Origin: Streptomyces sp. NBC_00234
Lineage (GTDB): Bacteria > Actinomycetota > Actinomycetes > Streptomycetales > Streptomycetaceae
Direction of reading: 5' to 3'
Assembly (NCBI RefSeq): GCF_036195325.1
Contig: NZ_CP108101.1
Span: 1,054,001 to 1,118,000, forward strand
DNA: 64,000 nucleotides
Position 1 is the stretch's first letter, and the number at the start of each line of letters is the position of its first letter. The position numbers were made by a program, and so were the translations under genes. Below, piece by piece: positions 50,567-60,452 of this stretch. The notes under the pieces were generated by a model. The model saw only the letters and a list, made by a program, of their open reading frames with translations. It had not been told where the DNA came from and did not search any database.

Positions 50567-50626
50567 GGGCTGCTTTCGCTCGGAGTGGGGAGTCGGAGGA
50601 ATCGGGAGGCGCGGGAGCCGGAGGGC

Positions 50627-52340
<1,714 letters not shown>

Positions 52341-52348
<8 letters not shown>

Positions 52349-52652
52349 CGAGGGCACCTCCGGTTTCGCCGCGCAGGCCGGGGACGATGCGCAGCCCTGC
52401 GAGCGGGACGAGTTCGACGTCGACGGGAATGCCGGGCTCGAAGCGGACGGCGGTGCCGGCGGCGATGTTGAGCCGCTGCCCGCGGGCCGCGGCACGGTCG
52501 AAGTCCAGGCCGGGGTTGGCCTCGGCGAAGTGGTAGTGCGAGCCGACCTGGACGGGCCGGTCCGCGGCGTTCAGGACGGAGATACGGGTGACGGCACGGC
52601 CTTCGTTGAGCGGTACGGGGCCGTCCCCGTACAGGATCTCTCCGGGAATCAT
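52341..52652 (-). CDS. ureB: Urease beta subunit UreB
   Basis: The protein has 103 residues, normal length for the separate beta subunit. Hallmarks are [38 protein letters not shown] (family motif) and GTAVRFEPG. It is a structural partner of UreC and overlaps ureC by 8 bp. Confidence 0.97.
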
Positions 52653-52667
52653 CGCGGCGCTCCCCCG

Positions 52668-52970
52668 TCAGACGATCGGGTCGTGGACGGTGACGAGCTT
52701 GGTGCCGTCCGGGAAGGTGGCTTCGACCTGGACGTCGTGGATCATCTCGGGGATGCCCTCCATGACGTCGTCACGGGTGAGCAGCTTGCGGCCGGACGCC
52801 ATGAGTTCGGAGACCGTGCGGCCGTCACGCGCGCCTTCCAGCAGATGCGCGGTGATCAGGGCGACGGCCTCCGGGTGATTGAGCCGCAGCCCGCGTGCCC
52901 GGCGCTTCTCCGCCACGTCGGCAGCCACATGGATGAGCAGGCGTTCCTGCTCGTGCGGGGTCAGTTGCAC
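52668..52970 (-). CDS. ureA: Urease gamma subunit UreA
   Basis: The protein has 100 residues from GTG 52970 (GAGGTGG upstream), starting [20 protein letters not shown]. The segment [21 protein letters not shown] and the later [20 protein letters not shown] are diagnostic. It is the first gene of the operon, read right to left. No UreE gene is present in the cluster, as is usual in Streptomyces. Confidence 0.97.
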   Translation of the reverse strand: MQLTPHEQERLLIHVAADVAEKRRARGLRLNHPEAVALITAHLLEGARDGRTVSELMASGRKLLTRDDVMEGIPEMIHDVQVEATFPDGTKLVTVHDPIV

Positions 52971-53108
52971 GCTTCCACCTCTTCGTCTTCCGCCCAGTAC
53001 CTGCCCTGGACGCAGCGGGACCCTATCCGCCTTCAACGGTTTGTTGATCTTCGGAACGGGGTCCTGCGGCGAGGTATTGCACGTTAGGGCGGAAGTTTTT
53101 CCGGCGCG

Positions 53109-53729
53109 TTAACTGGCCCTTTGCACATCCATGGACATCAGGCCCCGCAGACCGTCCTCGAGGACCTCGGGCTCCATGTCACCGAACAGCGCCAACTGCA
53201 CGATGAACCCCTGGGCCGTGGCGATCAGCGTGCGGGCGACGTGGTCGGCGGGCAGATCGGTGCGGAGCATGCCGTTGGCGCGGTACGCCTCCACCAGTTC
53301 ACCCCAGGCCGCCCGAAGGCCGCCGTACGCCTCGCCGAGCGTGCTGCCGAGCCGCTCGCTGCGCAGGGTCTCCGACCAGACCTGCAGGATCAGACCCGCG
53401 TACGCCTGCCGGTCGAGGGCGAGCTGCCCGGCGTCGAACAGCGTGCGGGTCACCCGGCCGATGAGCACGTCGGGCGTCGGCGGCGGGGTGGTGCGGGCGG
53501 CCTCCTCGAAGGCGTGGCGCACCCCGCCGACCGCATCGCCCGCGATGGCGGCGATCAGGTCGTCCTTGCCGCTGAAGTAGCGGTAGACGGCGCCGGCCGA
53601 GAGCCCGACCTCCTTGAACACGTCCTGCATCGAGGTGCCGTGGAATCCGTCGCGGGCGAAGCAGCGGGCCGCGCCGTCGAGGATCTGACGGCGCCGGGCG
53701 TCTAGGTGTTCCTGGGATACACGAGCCAT
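53109..53729 (-). CDS. TetR family transcriptional regulator
   Basis: The protein has 206 residues. The N-terminal helix-turn-helix is RRRQILDGAARCFARDGFHG, then TSMQDVFKEVGLSAGAVYRYFS. The C-terminal part is of the TetR_C_6/AefR-like type that senses small hydrophobic ligands. It is divergent from a membrane protein gene, and a 19-bp element is repeated between them, probably its binding sites. The start ATG 53729 has no clear ribosome binding site close by. Confidence 0.93.
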   Translation of the reverse strand: MARVSQEHLDARRRQILDGAARCFARDGFHGTSMQDVFKEVGLSAGAVYRYFSGKDDLIAAIAGDAVGGVRHAFEEAARTTPPPTPDVLIGRVTRTLFDAGQLALDRQAYAGLILQVWSETLRSERLGSTLGEAYGGLRAAWGELVEAYRANGMLRTDLPADHVARTLIATAQGFIVQLALFGDMEPEVLEDGLRGLMSMDVQRAS

Positions 53730-53739
53730 GGCCTCAACC

Positions 53740-53758
53740 TAAAACGAACGTTCCTTCT
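53740..53758. promoter_or_regulatory. Operator copy 1 of the TetR/membrane-protein gap
   Basis: The 19-bp element at 53740-53758, with core AACGAACGTTCCTTC, contains the perfect inner palindrome GAACGTTC. It lies 11 bp upstream of the TetR start and is repeated with one mismatch 59 bp away. It is probably a TetR binding site over the promoter. Confidence 0.65.
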
Positions 53759-53798
53759 TGACAAGGTCGCACGTCCCGCAGGACAGTGGAAGCCTACT

Positions 53799-53817
53799 TA
53801 AAACGAACGATCCTTCT
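53799..53817. promoter_or_regulatory. Operator copy 2 of the TetR/membrane-protein gap
   Basis: This is the second copy of the same 19-bp element with one change (GAACGATC instead of GAACGTTC), 25 bp before the membrane protein start. The same orientation as copy 1 makes this a direct repeat of a partly palindromic site. Confidence 0.65.
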
Positions 53818-53842
53818 CTTAAACTTCCGATGGGAGGCCCCC

Positions 53843-54850
53843 ATGCCCCACGTGCCCCTCACGTCCACCGAGCGCAATCGCCGCACGGTGGCAGTGATCC
53901 TCCTCGTCCCCGTCGTGCTGGCCCTGGCCCTCTGGGCCTTCGCCTGGCCCGCCGCCCGGATCGCCCCGCGGGACCTCCCCGTCGGGATCGTCGGCACCGC
54001 ACCCGCCGCCGACCAGCTCCAGGAGCGGATGGAGCAGCGCGCAGGCGCGTTCGAGATCCACCGTTACGAGGACGAGGCCGACGCCCGCGCGGCTATCGAG
54101 AACCGGGTCGTATACGGCGCCGTCGTCGCCGCTCCCACCGGCCCTCAGCTCCTCACCGCCACCGCGGCCGGCCCCGTGGTGGCCCAGCTGCTGCGCGATG
54201 CCGTCACCGCGTCCGCACCCCCGGGCACCGAGATCCAGGTCACGGACGTCGTCAAGGCGCCCGCGGGCGATCCGCGCGGCAGCGCCCTCGGCGCGAGCGC
54301 CCTTCCGCTGGCCCTGGCCGGGGTCGCGGCAGGAGCCCTCGTGACCCTGATGGGACTGCGGGGCACCCGGGCCGCGCTTGCCCTGACCGGCGCGGCGGCG
54401 CTGGTCGGCCTCACGGCGGCGGCGCTGGCCCACAGCTGGCTCGGCGTACTCGCCGGAGACTGGTGGACCGAGGCCGGGGCCCTGGCACTGATCGTGCTGT
54501 CCATCGGCGCGGTGGTCGCCGGTCTCGCAGCCCTGCTGGGACCGAAGGGCATCGGCCTCGGCGCACTCCTGATGGTGCTGCTCGGCAACTCGTTCTCCGG
54601 CCTCACCAGCGCACCGGAGATGCTCCCCGAGCCGGTCGGGGCGATCGGTCAGCTGCTGCCGCCCGGCGCGGGCGGATCACTGCTGCGGTCGGTCGGCTTC
54701 TTCGACGGCCGCGCGGCCGGCGGTCCCGCACTGACCCTCACCCTGTGGGCCGCGGCCGGTCTGGCCGTCGTGATCCTGGGCGGCCGGCGCCGCGACAAGG
54801 CGGAGGCCGCCCCGGCGGCCGGCATACCGGAGCCCGCGCTGACGCACTGA
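53843..54850 (+). CDS. Multipass membrane protein (YhgE/ABC-2 permease-like)
   Basis: The protein has 335 residues from ATG 53843 with GGGAGG upstream. It has one N-terminal helix (TVAVILLVPVVLALALWAF), an extracellular domain of about 110 residues (ARIAPRDLPVGIVGTAP, then a mixed region ending ALGASALPLAL), then about five helices to a short charged tail. This single helix, large loop and helix-bundle layout is that of ABC-2-type/YhgE and DUF3533-like proteins, which may be export permeases without their ATPase here. A TetR gene is divergent and shares duplicated operators, so it is probably its target. Confidence 0.8.
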   Translation: MPHVPLTSTERNRRTVAVILLVPVVLALALWAFAWPAARIAPRDLPVGIVGTAPAADQLQERMEQRAGAFEIHRYEDEADARAAIENRVVYGAVVAAPTGPQLLTATAAGPVVAQLLRDAVTASAPPGTEIQVTDVVKAPAGDPRGSALGASALPLALAGVAAGALVTLMGLRGTRAALALTGAAALVGLTAAALAHSWLGVLAGDWWTEAGALALIVLSIGAVVAGLAALLGPKGIGLGALLMVLLGNSFSGLTSAPEMLPEPVGAIGQLLPPGAGGSLLRSVGFFDGRAAGGPALTLTLWAAAGLAVVILGGRRRDKAEAAPAAGIPEPALTH

Positions 54851-54966
54851 CGCACCGCCGACGCGCCTGACGCGCCGGATCATCGGACCGCCGTGCACCC
54901 CCGCTGTAGCGGACGGGGGTGCACGGCATTTTCGCGTGCGCGGACCGTAGGCGTCCGGGGTGCGAG

Positions 54967-55251
54967 TCAGTCGTCCCGGTCGTGGTGACTGCGGTGTTCG
55001 GCGGCGATACCGAAGCTGCGCCGTTCGCCCGGAGCGGACGTCACCGAGCGGATGGAGGACACCGAGCGGATCACCTGCTCCTCCGCCGCGGCCTCCTCGT
55101 CCTCAAGTCGCTGCAGGTCAGCGGCGGAAACAAGCGCGATGAGCGGCTTTCCGTGCCGCGTCACGACCACGCGTTCCCCACCGTAGACGACGCGGTTGAT
55201 CAGTTCGGCGAGCTCCGCCCGGGCTTGCGTCACCGGAATCTCGTAGGCCAT
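54967..55251 (-). CDS. Phd/YefM family antitoxin-like protein
   Basis: The protein has 94 residues from ATG 55251. The Phd/YefM DNA-binding fold is clear: [20 protein letters not shown], then [21 protein letters not shown], then [17 protein letters not shown]. The C-terminal extension (about 35 residues, ending HHDRDD) is basic to acidic and unstructured-looking, in the toxin-neutralising position, but there is no toxin gene beside it. Instead a ClpP-like gene is divergent, 55 bp away, with a YefM-type TGTACA site between. It could be an orphan repressor that controls the ClpP gene. Confidence 0.85.
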   Translation of the reverse strand: MAYEIPVTQARAELAELINRVVYGGERVVVTRHGKPLIALVSAADLQRLEDEEAAAEEQVIRSVSSIRSVTSAPGERRSFGIAAEHRSHHDRDD

Positions 55252-55270
55252 AGTCCCCATCATAACCTTG

Positions 55271-55285
55271 TGTACGTCCTGTACA
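55271..55285. promoter_or_regulatory. YefM-type operator between antitoxin-like and clpP-like genes
   Basis: TGTAC at 55271-55275 and GTACA at 55281-55285 form an inverted repeat with a 5-bp spacer, and TGTACA is read at 55280-55285. TGTACA is the core hexamer bound by YefM-type antitoxins. It lies in the gap between the divergent starts at 55251 and 55307, so binding would control both. Confidence 0.6.
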
Positions 55286-55306
55286 TTTCTTACGGAGGAC
55301 CGAACC

Positions 55307-55942
55307 ATGATCCGTCCCGCCGCCCGATACGTACTGCCGGAGTTCACCGAGCGCACCGCGACCGGCACCCGGACCCTCGACCCGTACTCGAAGCTGCTGT
55401 CCGAGCGGATCATCTTCCTGGGCACCCCCGTCGACGACACCGCGACGACCGACCTCATCGCCCAGTTCATGTACCTGGAGTACGCGGACCCCGACCGGCC
55501 CATCTCGCTGTACATCAACTCCCCCGGCGGCTCGTTCACCGCCATGGCCGCGATCTACGACACGATGCAGTACCTGACCTGCGAGGTGGAGACCTTCTGC
55601 CTCGGCCAGGCCGGCTCCTCCGCCGCGATCCTGCTCGCGGCCGGCGCACCGGGCCGCCGACATGCCCTGCCCGGCGCCCGGGTAGTCATTCAGCAACCCG
55701 CCCTGCCCGAGGCCGTGCAGGGCCAGCCATCCGATCTCGAGATCGAGGCACGCGAGTTGATGCGCGTGCGCGAGATGCTCACGGGAATGCTGGTCCGGCA
55801 CACCGGCCGGTCCACCGAGCAAGTCACCGCCGACATCGAGCGGGACACCATCCTGGACGCCGCAGCCGCCAAGGCGTACGGGGTGGTGGACCACGTCATG
55901 GAGAACCGCAGTCCGTCCCAGCCGCCGCACACCGCGAGGTGA
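55307..55942 (+). CDS. ClpP-family protease subunit with His-to-Gln in the catalytic triad
   Basis: The protein has 211 residues from ATG 55307 with GGAGG upstream. ClpP core: [41 protein letters not shown] with the nucleophile at Ser104, and the Asp region DIERDT (Asp180). At the His position, 25 residues after the Ser as in B. subtilis ClpP, the sequence is VVIQQPAL: Gln129 replaces His. As a lone enzyme it should be poorly active or inactive. It may still form mixed rings with other ClpP paralogues. A small unknown gene starts 7 bp after its stop, and a Phd/YefM-like gene is divergent. Confidence 0.92.
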   Translation: MIRPAARYVLPEFTERTATGTRTLDPYSKLLSERIIFLGTPVDDTATTDLIAQFMYLEYADPDRPISLYINSPGGSFTAMAAIYDTMQYLTCEVETFCLGQAGSSAAILLAAGAPGRRHALPGARVVIQQPALPEAVQGQPSDLEIEARELMRVREMLTGMLVRHTGRSTEQVTADIERDTILDAAAAKAYGVVDHVMENRSPSQPPHTAR

Positions 55943-55949
55943 ACCGCCG

Positions 55950-56258
55950 ATGCTGCCACCGGAGTTCCCGCCACTCCCCGCACTGACCCGCGCCGAGGGG
56001 GAGTTCATCGACTGCTACTTGGAAGTGCTCGACCAACTGGGCCGGATCAACCCGGCGCGCGGCAGCGACACCTACAGCGCGCTGAGGGCAGCACAGGCGC
56101 TGGCCTCCCGGGCCGGAGCGCTGCGCGACGCCCTCACCTCGATGCACGAGCGGGGCGAGACGCAGATCCACGCGGGCACCCTGGCGCGGGCGTTGCGGGT
56201 GCTCGACGGGGAGCGGCGCGCGGAGCGGGTCACCGTACCCCCCGTCGGCACGAGTTGA
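55950..56258 (+). CDS. Hypothetical helical protein downstream of the ClpP-like gene
   Basis: The protein has 102 residues from ATG 55950, 7 bp after the clpP-like stop, so it is cotranscribed. It is predicted to be mainly alpha-helical: FIDCYLEVLDQLGRINPARG, then YSALRAAQALASRAGALRDALTSM, then LARALRVLDGERRAE. No family is recognised. Close linkage suggests a partner, adaptor or regulator of the ClpP-like protein. Confidence 0.7.
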   Translation: MLPPEFPPLPALTRAEGEFIDCYLEVLDQLGRINPARGSDTYSALRAAQALASRAGALRDALTSMHERGETQIHAGTLARALRVLDGERRAERVTVPPVGTS

Positions 56259-56609
56259 TCAGCCGCTTCCCCGACTCCCTTTTCCGGAGCGCTTTTCGGG
56301 CGCACGGGCGACACGCCCGATGCCCGGACCGAATTTCCTCGCTCGTTCGGCGTAGGCCGTCCCCCTCACGAGGGACAGCTCAACTTGCGCGAAGCGTGTG
56401 CACTGTGGGCGGAATCTGGCGCTCCGCCGCTGGTACGAGGCCGGTCGGGGCCTCGTGATCCCGACGCAAATCCACCCTGTCCACCCGAATGGATCAGTGG
56501 TGACGAGCCTCACATAACACCGTTTCAGCTCGGAAAACCGGCAGTCCGTGAGTCAAGATCCCTGGGACGACAAGCCCCCGCCACCGCGGCGGGGCGGTCC
56601 GGGCGGACG
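56259..56609. other. Gap before the riboswitch region
   Basis: No convincing gene was found. The frames here are antisense-like and have no ribosome binding sites. The segment around 56505-56540 is AT-richer and probably contains the promoter of the NlpC/P60 unit. Confidence 0.4.
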
Positions 56610-56783
56610 CCGAGTCCTGCCGCTGTCCGGATGACTGGTCGACAGGAGTGGATCGGCAGGAGTGGAGGACCCGAGCACAACGGGTCGACCGGGAGACCGG
56701 CCGTCCCTCGGGGTGAAGCCGCTGCGTGCGGCCGGGCAACTTCGCCAGCCCGAACCCGACAGGTCATCCTTCACAGGCGGCTG
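56610..56783 (+). ncRNA. Probable c-di-AMP (ydaO-yuaA) riboswitch
   Basis: The 5' leader of the NlpC/P60 gene contains CCTCGGGGTGAAGCCG (56713-56729 region), CCGAACCCGACAGG and CAGGCGGCTGACGAAGG in the order and spacing of the ydaO-yuaA aptamer 3' half. The adjacent G-rich 5' half has complementary segments. Limits are approximate. This riboswitch class controls cell-wall hydrolase genes in actinobacteria, and an NlpC/P60 hydrolase lies 15 bp after it with GAAGGG as the ribosome binding site. Ligand binding would lower expression. I judged this by eye, not by a covariance model. Confidence 0.7.
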
Positions 56784-56797
56784 ACGAAGGGTTGCGC

Positions 56798-57268
56798 ATG
56801 TCTGCGCAGGTTCATGTCCCGTCACTTCTCGCCCGGGCCGGTACGGCCTCGGTGCTCACGCTCGCTCTCGGCACCACCATGATGGCCCCGGGCATCGTGA
56901 ACGATGCCGAGGCGGCCACTCATTCGACGAAGGCGCTCAAGATCGCCGCCTCGAAGAAGGGTTCGCCCTACAAGTACGGAGCCGCGGGCCCCCGCAGGTT
57001 CGACTGTTCGGGCCTCACGCTGTACTCGTTCAAAAGGGTGGGCAAGAAGCTCCCCCGCACGGCCCAGCAGCAGTACAACAAGACCCGCCACATCTCCTCC
57101 TCGAAGCGGCAGCGCGGCGACCTAGTCTTCTTCCACTACGGCCGCAGCGTCTACCACGTGGGCATCTACGCCGGCCACGGGCGGATCTGGCACTCCCCGA
57201 AGTCCGGGTCCGTCGTGCGCCTGGAACGGATCTGGTCCAAGAGCGTCTGGTACGGACGGGTGCGCTGA
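56798..57268 (+). CDS. Secreted NlpC/P60 family peptidoglycan hydrolase
   Basis: The protein has 156 residues from ATG 56798 with GAAGGG upstream. A longer frame from 56726 lies in the riboswitch and is rejected. An N-terminal signal peptide (ASVLTLALGTTMMAPG, Ala-rich cleavage region) is followed by the NlpC/P60 domain: catalytic Cys in GPRRFDCSGLTLYS, then RGDLVFFH, catalytic His in VYHVGIYAGHG, and a polar third residue in WHSPKSG. It cuts peptide stems outside the cell. It is short, a bare catalytic domain without binding modules. Confidence 0.93.
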   Translation: MSAQVHVPSLLARAGTASVLTLALGTTMMAPGIVNDAEAATHSTKALKIAASKKGSPYKYGAAGPRRFDCSGLTLYSFKRVGKKLPRTAQQQYNKTRHISSSKRQRGDLVFFHYGRSVYHVGIYAGHGRIWHSPKSGSVVRLERIWSKSVWYGRVR

Positions 57269-57273
57269 CCGGA

Positions 57274-57301
57274 GCCCCTGCCGCCTCAGTGCAGCAGGGG
57301 C
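57274..57301. terminator. Hairpin between NlpC/P60 and LysE genes
   Basis: GCCCCTGC at 57274-57281 pairs with GCAGGGGC at 57294-57301 over a 12-nt loop, between two convergent genes, overlapping the stop of the LysE gene. Confidence 0.6.
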
Positions 57302-57927
57302 CCACCCACCAGCACGAGCCCCAGCGCGGTGAGTGCCGCGCCGCTGCCACCCTCGATCGCCCGGGCGGTACGCGGCCGGCGCAGCCACCGGCCGAGCCGG
57401 TCCACGAGCAGGGCCACGGCCGGGAACCACACGAGGGCCAGCAGGACGACGACTGCCGCGAGCAGCAGCGTTCGCGGCAGTGGGGCCTGGCCGTCCGGTA
57501 CGAACTGGGGCAGCAGACTGAGGAAGAGGACGGGCGCCTTGGGATTCAGGGCGTTGGTCAGGAATCCCTGCCGCAGCGAGCGCCCGAGCGCTTCGGGCGC
57601 CTGTTCCGGTGCCGCGTCCTGAGCCGTTCCGGCGGTCGCCGGACGCCGCCGTATCGCGTACAGCGCGCTCAGCCCGAGGTAGAGCACGTACGCGCCGCCG
57701 AGCAGCTGGACGGTGCGGAAGAGCACGGGCATCGTCACCAGCACCGCGGCGAGGCCCGCCACGGCGAGCGCGGTGTGCACCAGCAGGCCCCCGGCGACTC
57801 CCAGCGCGGTGGCCACCCCGGCCCGCCGCGAGGCCAGAGCGTTGCGTACGACCACGGTGAAGTCGGCTCCCGGCAGTGCCACCATTCCCGCGGCGACTCC
57901 GGTGAAGGCCAGCAGTTGTGCGTCCAT
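57286..57927 (-). CDS. LysE family amino acid exporter
   Basis: The protein has 213 residues from ATG 57927. Six membrane helices are visible, beginning LLAFTGVAAGMVALPGADFTVV, with the central acidic/basic loop (RRRPATAGTAQDAAPEQAPE) and LGRSLRQGFLTNALNPKAPVLFLSLLPQF, a LysE/RhtB motif. It is predicted to export a basic or neutral amino acid. A LysR gene is divergent and 72 bp away, the usual arrangement for ligand-induced export. Confidence 0.92.
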   Translation of the reverse strand: MDAQLLAFTGVAAGMVALPGADFTVVVRNALASRRAGVATALGVAGGLLVHTALAVAGLAAVLVTMPVLFRTVQLLGGAYVLYLGLSALYAIRRRPATAGTAQDAAPEQAPEALGRSLRQGFLTNALNPKAPVLFLSLLPQFVPDGQAPLPRTLLLAAVVVLLALVWFPAVALLVDRLGRWLRRPRTARAIEGGSGAALTALGLVLVGGPLLH

Positions 57928-57999
57928 GGGTACACCATGGACCGGCCGACCCTTTAGCGTGTACTTGCAATCTTCTGGGTCTGCCAAAAGGAACGCTTA

Positions 58000-58917
58000 A
58001 TGTACGACCCGACGCGCCTGGCGGCGCTGGTGGCGGTCGCCGAGGCCGGTTCGATCACGCGCGCGGCGGCCCGCCTGGGCTACACCGCCCCCGCGCTCTC
58101 GCAGCAGCTGGCCAAGCTGGAGCGGGAGGCCGGTGCCGAGCTGCTGGTACGCCATCACCGCGGCGCGCGGCTCACGGCGGCCGGTGAGCTGCTGGCGGGG
58201 CGGGCCAGGCGGGTCCTGGACGAGATGGACCAGGCCCGTCACGAGCTGGCACGGCTCTCCGGGCTGTCCGGCGGGCGGCTGCGGGTCGCCACGTTCACGA
58301 CGGCAGGCATCCATCTGCTGCCGCCGGTGCTGAGCGCGTTCCGGCGGGCCCACCCGGACGTCGAACTGACCGTGGCCGATTTCGAGCCGCCCAGCGGGGT
58401 CGCCGCCGTGGCCTCGGGCGAGGTGGATCTCGCACTGACCCACGCGTACGAGCCGGCCGTCGCCGATCCGCTGCCCGCGGGGGTCGCCGCCGAACCGCTG
58501 CTGGTGGAGGAACTGGTCGTGATCACAGCCGTCGGCCAGGTCCTCGCGGAGGGCACGGGACGGCTTCCGGTGACCGAGCTGGCGGGCCGGCCGCTGATCA
58601 GCAGCGCGCCGACGCATCCGCCCCGGCGCGGCGTGGAGAGCGCCCTGGCCGAGGCGGGGGCGACGCCCGCCGTGGTGTGCGAGTCCCCCGGCTACGGGCT
58701 GGTGTGCGCCCTGGTCAGCGCGGGGCTCGGGGCGGCGGTGGTGCCGGAGATGGTCGCCGCGATGTCTCCGACGCCGCTCGCCGTACGACGGCTCGACCCC
58801 GCCGCCTTCCGGCGGACCATTTCGGTGGTGCACCGCGGTGACCGGGCGACCGCGGCTGCCGCGACACTGACGGCGCTGTTGCGCAGTGGCTTCGGCCGCG
58901 CGGCCACGGCCCACTGA
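58000..58917 (+). CDS. LysR family transcriptional regulator
   Basis: The protein has 305 residues. The N-terminal helix-turn-helix is LAALVAVAEAGSITRAAARLGYTAPALSQQLAKLER. The C-terminal two-lobed ligand domain starts at GGRLRVATFTTAGIHLLP. It is divergent from lysE-like and likely its activator, binding the exported amino acid. The ATG has GGAAC upstream. An ATP-binding protein gene follows on the opposite strand. Confidence 0.93.
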   Translation: MYDPTRLAALVAVAEAGSITRAAARLGYTAPALSQQLAKLEREAGAELLVRHHRGARLTAAGELLAGRARRVLDEMDQARHELARLSGLSGGRLRVATFTTAGIHLLPPVLSAFRRAHPDVELTVADFEPPSGVAAVASGEVDLALTHAYEPAVADPLPAGVAAEPLLVEELVVITAVGQVLAEGTGRLPVTELAGRPLISSAPTHPPRRGVESALAEAGATPAVVCESPGYGLVCALVSAGLGAAVVPEMVAAMSPTPLAVRRLDPAAFRRTISVVHRGDRATAAAATLTALLRSGFGRAATAH

Positions 58918-58934
58918 CCGGCCGTTCTCCGGGA

Positions 58935-59366
58935 TCAGCTCTGGACGGGAACGGTCCAGGGAAGCTCGATCCAGACCGTCTTGCCCCCCTCGGCCGTGGG
59001 ACTCACGGTGAGCCGCCCGCCGCACTCCTTGGCCAGACAGCGGATGATGACCATGCCCCGCCCGTTGTCCTGCTGGACGGCCGCGGGAAGGCGCCGGGGC
59101 CAGCGGGGGTGACTGTCCGTCACTCCCAGCCGCAGCTCCTCGTCCCGGTCGAGCCGGAGGTCCACGGTGAAGGTGGGCGACTGCCCGAGCGTGTGCTGCA
59201 CGGCGTTGGTGGCCAGCTCGGAGACGATCAGGCGGATGCTGTCGGCGATCTCGGTGTCGTCCGGGAGGCCCCAGTCCGTGAGTACCCGGGCCACGTATCT
59301 GCGCGCCGAGGAGACCGAGACCGGATCGCTCGGCAGAGTGACGGATGCTTCTTGATGGTCTGCCAT
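58935..59366 (-). CDS. Anti-sigma factor-like ATP-binding protein (HATPase_c)
   Basis: The protein has 143 residues from ATG 59366. GHKL-type ATPase motifs are SELATNAVQHT (N-box), GVTDSHPRWPRR (G1-like) and DNGRGMVIIR (G2). This RsbW/SpoIIAB-like class is abundant in Streptomyces. It is divergent from the XRE-DUF5753 gene, forming the third part of a WhiJ/AbaA-type cluster. It is likely to interact with partner proteins rather than with DNA. Confidence 0.9.
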   Translation of the reverse strand: MADHQEASVTLPSDPVSVSSARRYVARVLTDWGLPDDTEIADSIRLIVSELATNAVQHTLGQSPTFTVDLRLDRDEELRLGVTDSHPRWPRRLPAAVQQDNGRGMVIIRCLAKECGGRLTVSPTAEGGKTVWIELPWTVPVQS

Positions 59367-59567
59367 GGCGGCCCCGTCCCTTCCCGGCCCGGCCGACCCG
59401 AGGTCGGCAGGGTTGTGCTTCGCGCCAGATTGCCACTGATGCCGCTCTCTGTAACGACGATCCACCAAGATATGCATATATCTGTCGCCCAAAGTGGTGA
59501 ACTCTGCCACGGAAGACTGTATTTGGGCGGCACACTGGCCGCCGATGGCGGAGGAGGGAGGCCGGCG

Positions 59568-60434
59568 ATGCGGCACGGCCCCGCGGTGCGACGGCGCAAG
59601 CTCGGCGAGGAGCTGAGGAGTCTGCGCCACACGACCGGACTGACGAGCCGGGAGGCCGCGCAGCTGCTCGGCTGGCACCAGTCGAAGGTGAGCCGGATCG
59701 AGACGGGCACCAGCGGTGTGACTCCGGCCGACGTGTCCCGGCTGCTGGACGCCTACGGCGTGGACGACCGCCAGCTGTGCTCGCTTCTCGAAGCACTCGC
59801 CGGCTCGGCGGGCGGCGGCGGTACGGGGTGGTGGCACGCGTACCGCGGTCTCATCCCGCCGCAGTACCGCGACTTCATCAGTCTGGAGTCCCAGGCCGGG
59901 ACCGTGCGCACCTTGGAGACCTCCGTGGTGCCCGGGCTGCTGCAGACCGCCGACTACGCGCGGGCGGTGACGACGGCCTCGCTGGACGGGCTGCCGGCCG
60001 GGCAGCTCGACTCCCTGGTGGACGTGCGCCTGGCCCGGCAGGGAGTGCTGCGGGCGGACCCGCCCCTGAAGCTCAGCGCGGTGCTCGACGAAGCGGTGCT
60101 GCGGCGCGAGGTCGGCGGTCCCCGGGTCATGAGCGAGCAGTTGCGCCATCTGTCGCAGGTGGCCCAATTACCGCACGTGGAACTCCAGTTGCTTCCCTTC
60201 AGCGTCGGTGGCTACGTCGGGCTCACCGGCCCTTTCGTCATCTTCTCCTTTCCGAACATTTCTGATCTGGATGTGGTCGTTCTTGACCACTTGACGAGTA
60301 GCCTCTATCTGGAGCGGAAAGAAGACCTTGAGGCGTACAGCTCGGCCTTCCGCACCCTGCAGGCGCACGCGCTGTCGCCGGAGCGTTCGTTGGACCTGAT
60401 CGCCGCGATCCTCCGCGGCGACCGGACCGCCTGA
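59568..60434 (+). CDS. XRE family regulator with DUF5753 (WhiJ-like)
   Basis: The protein has 288 residues from ATG 59568 behind GGAGGGAGG. The helix-turn-helix (RRRKLGEELRSLRHTTGLTS, then REAAQLLGWHQSKVSRIETGTSG) is followed by DUF5753 (WWHAYRGLIPPQYRDFISLE, then ETSVVPGLLQTADYARAV, then QLLPFSVGGYVGLTGPFVIFSF). Such proteins pair with a DUF397 protein. It lies 18 bp upstream of the DUF397 gene, and this group includes WhiJ-type developmental regulators. Confidence 0.94.
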   Translation: MRHGPAVRRRKLGEELRSLRHTTGLTSREAAQLLGWHQSKVSRIETGTSGVTPADVSRLLDAYGVDDRQLCSLLEALAGSAGGGGTGWWHAYRGLIPPQYRDFISLESQAGTVRTLETSVVPGLLQTADYARAVTTASLDGLPAGQLDSLVDVRLARQGVLRADPPLKLSAVLDEAVLRREVGGPRVMSEQLRHLSQVAQLPHVELQLLPFSVGGYVGLTGPFVIFSFPNISDLDVVVLDHLTSSLYLERKEDLEAYSSAFRTLQAHALSPERSLDLIAAILRGDRTA

Positions 60435-60452
60435 CTGCCCGAGGAGGGCATC

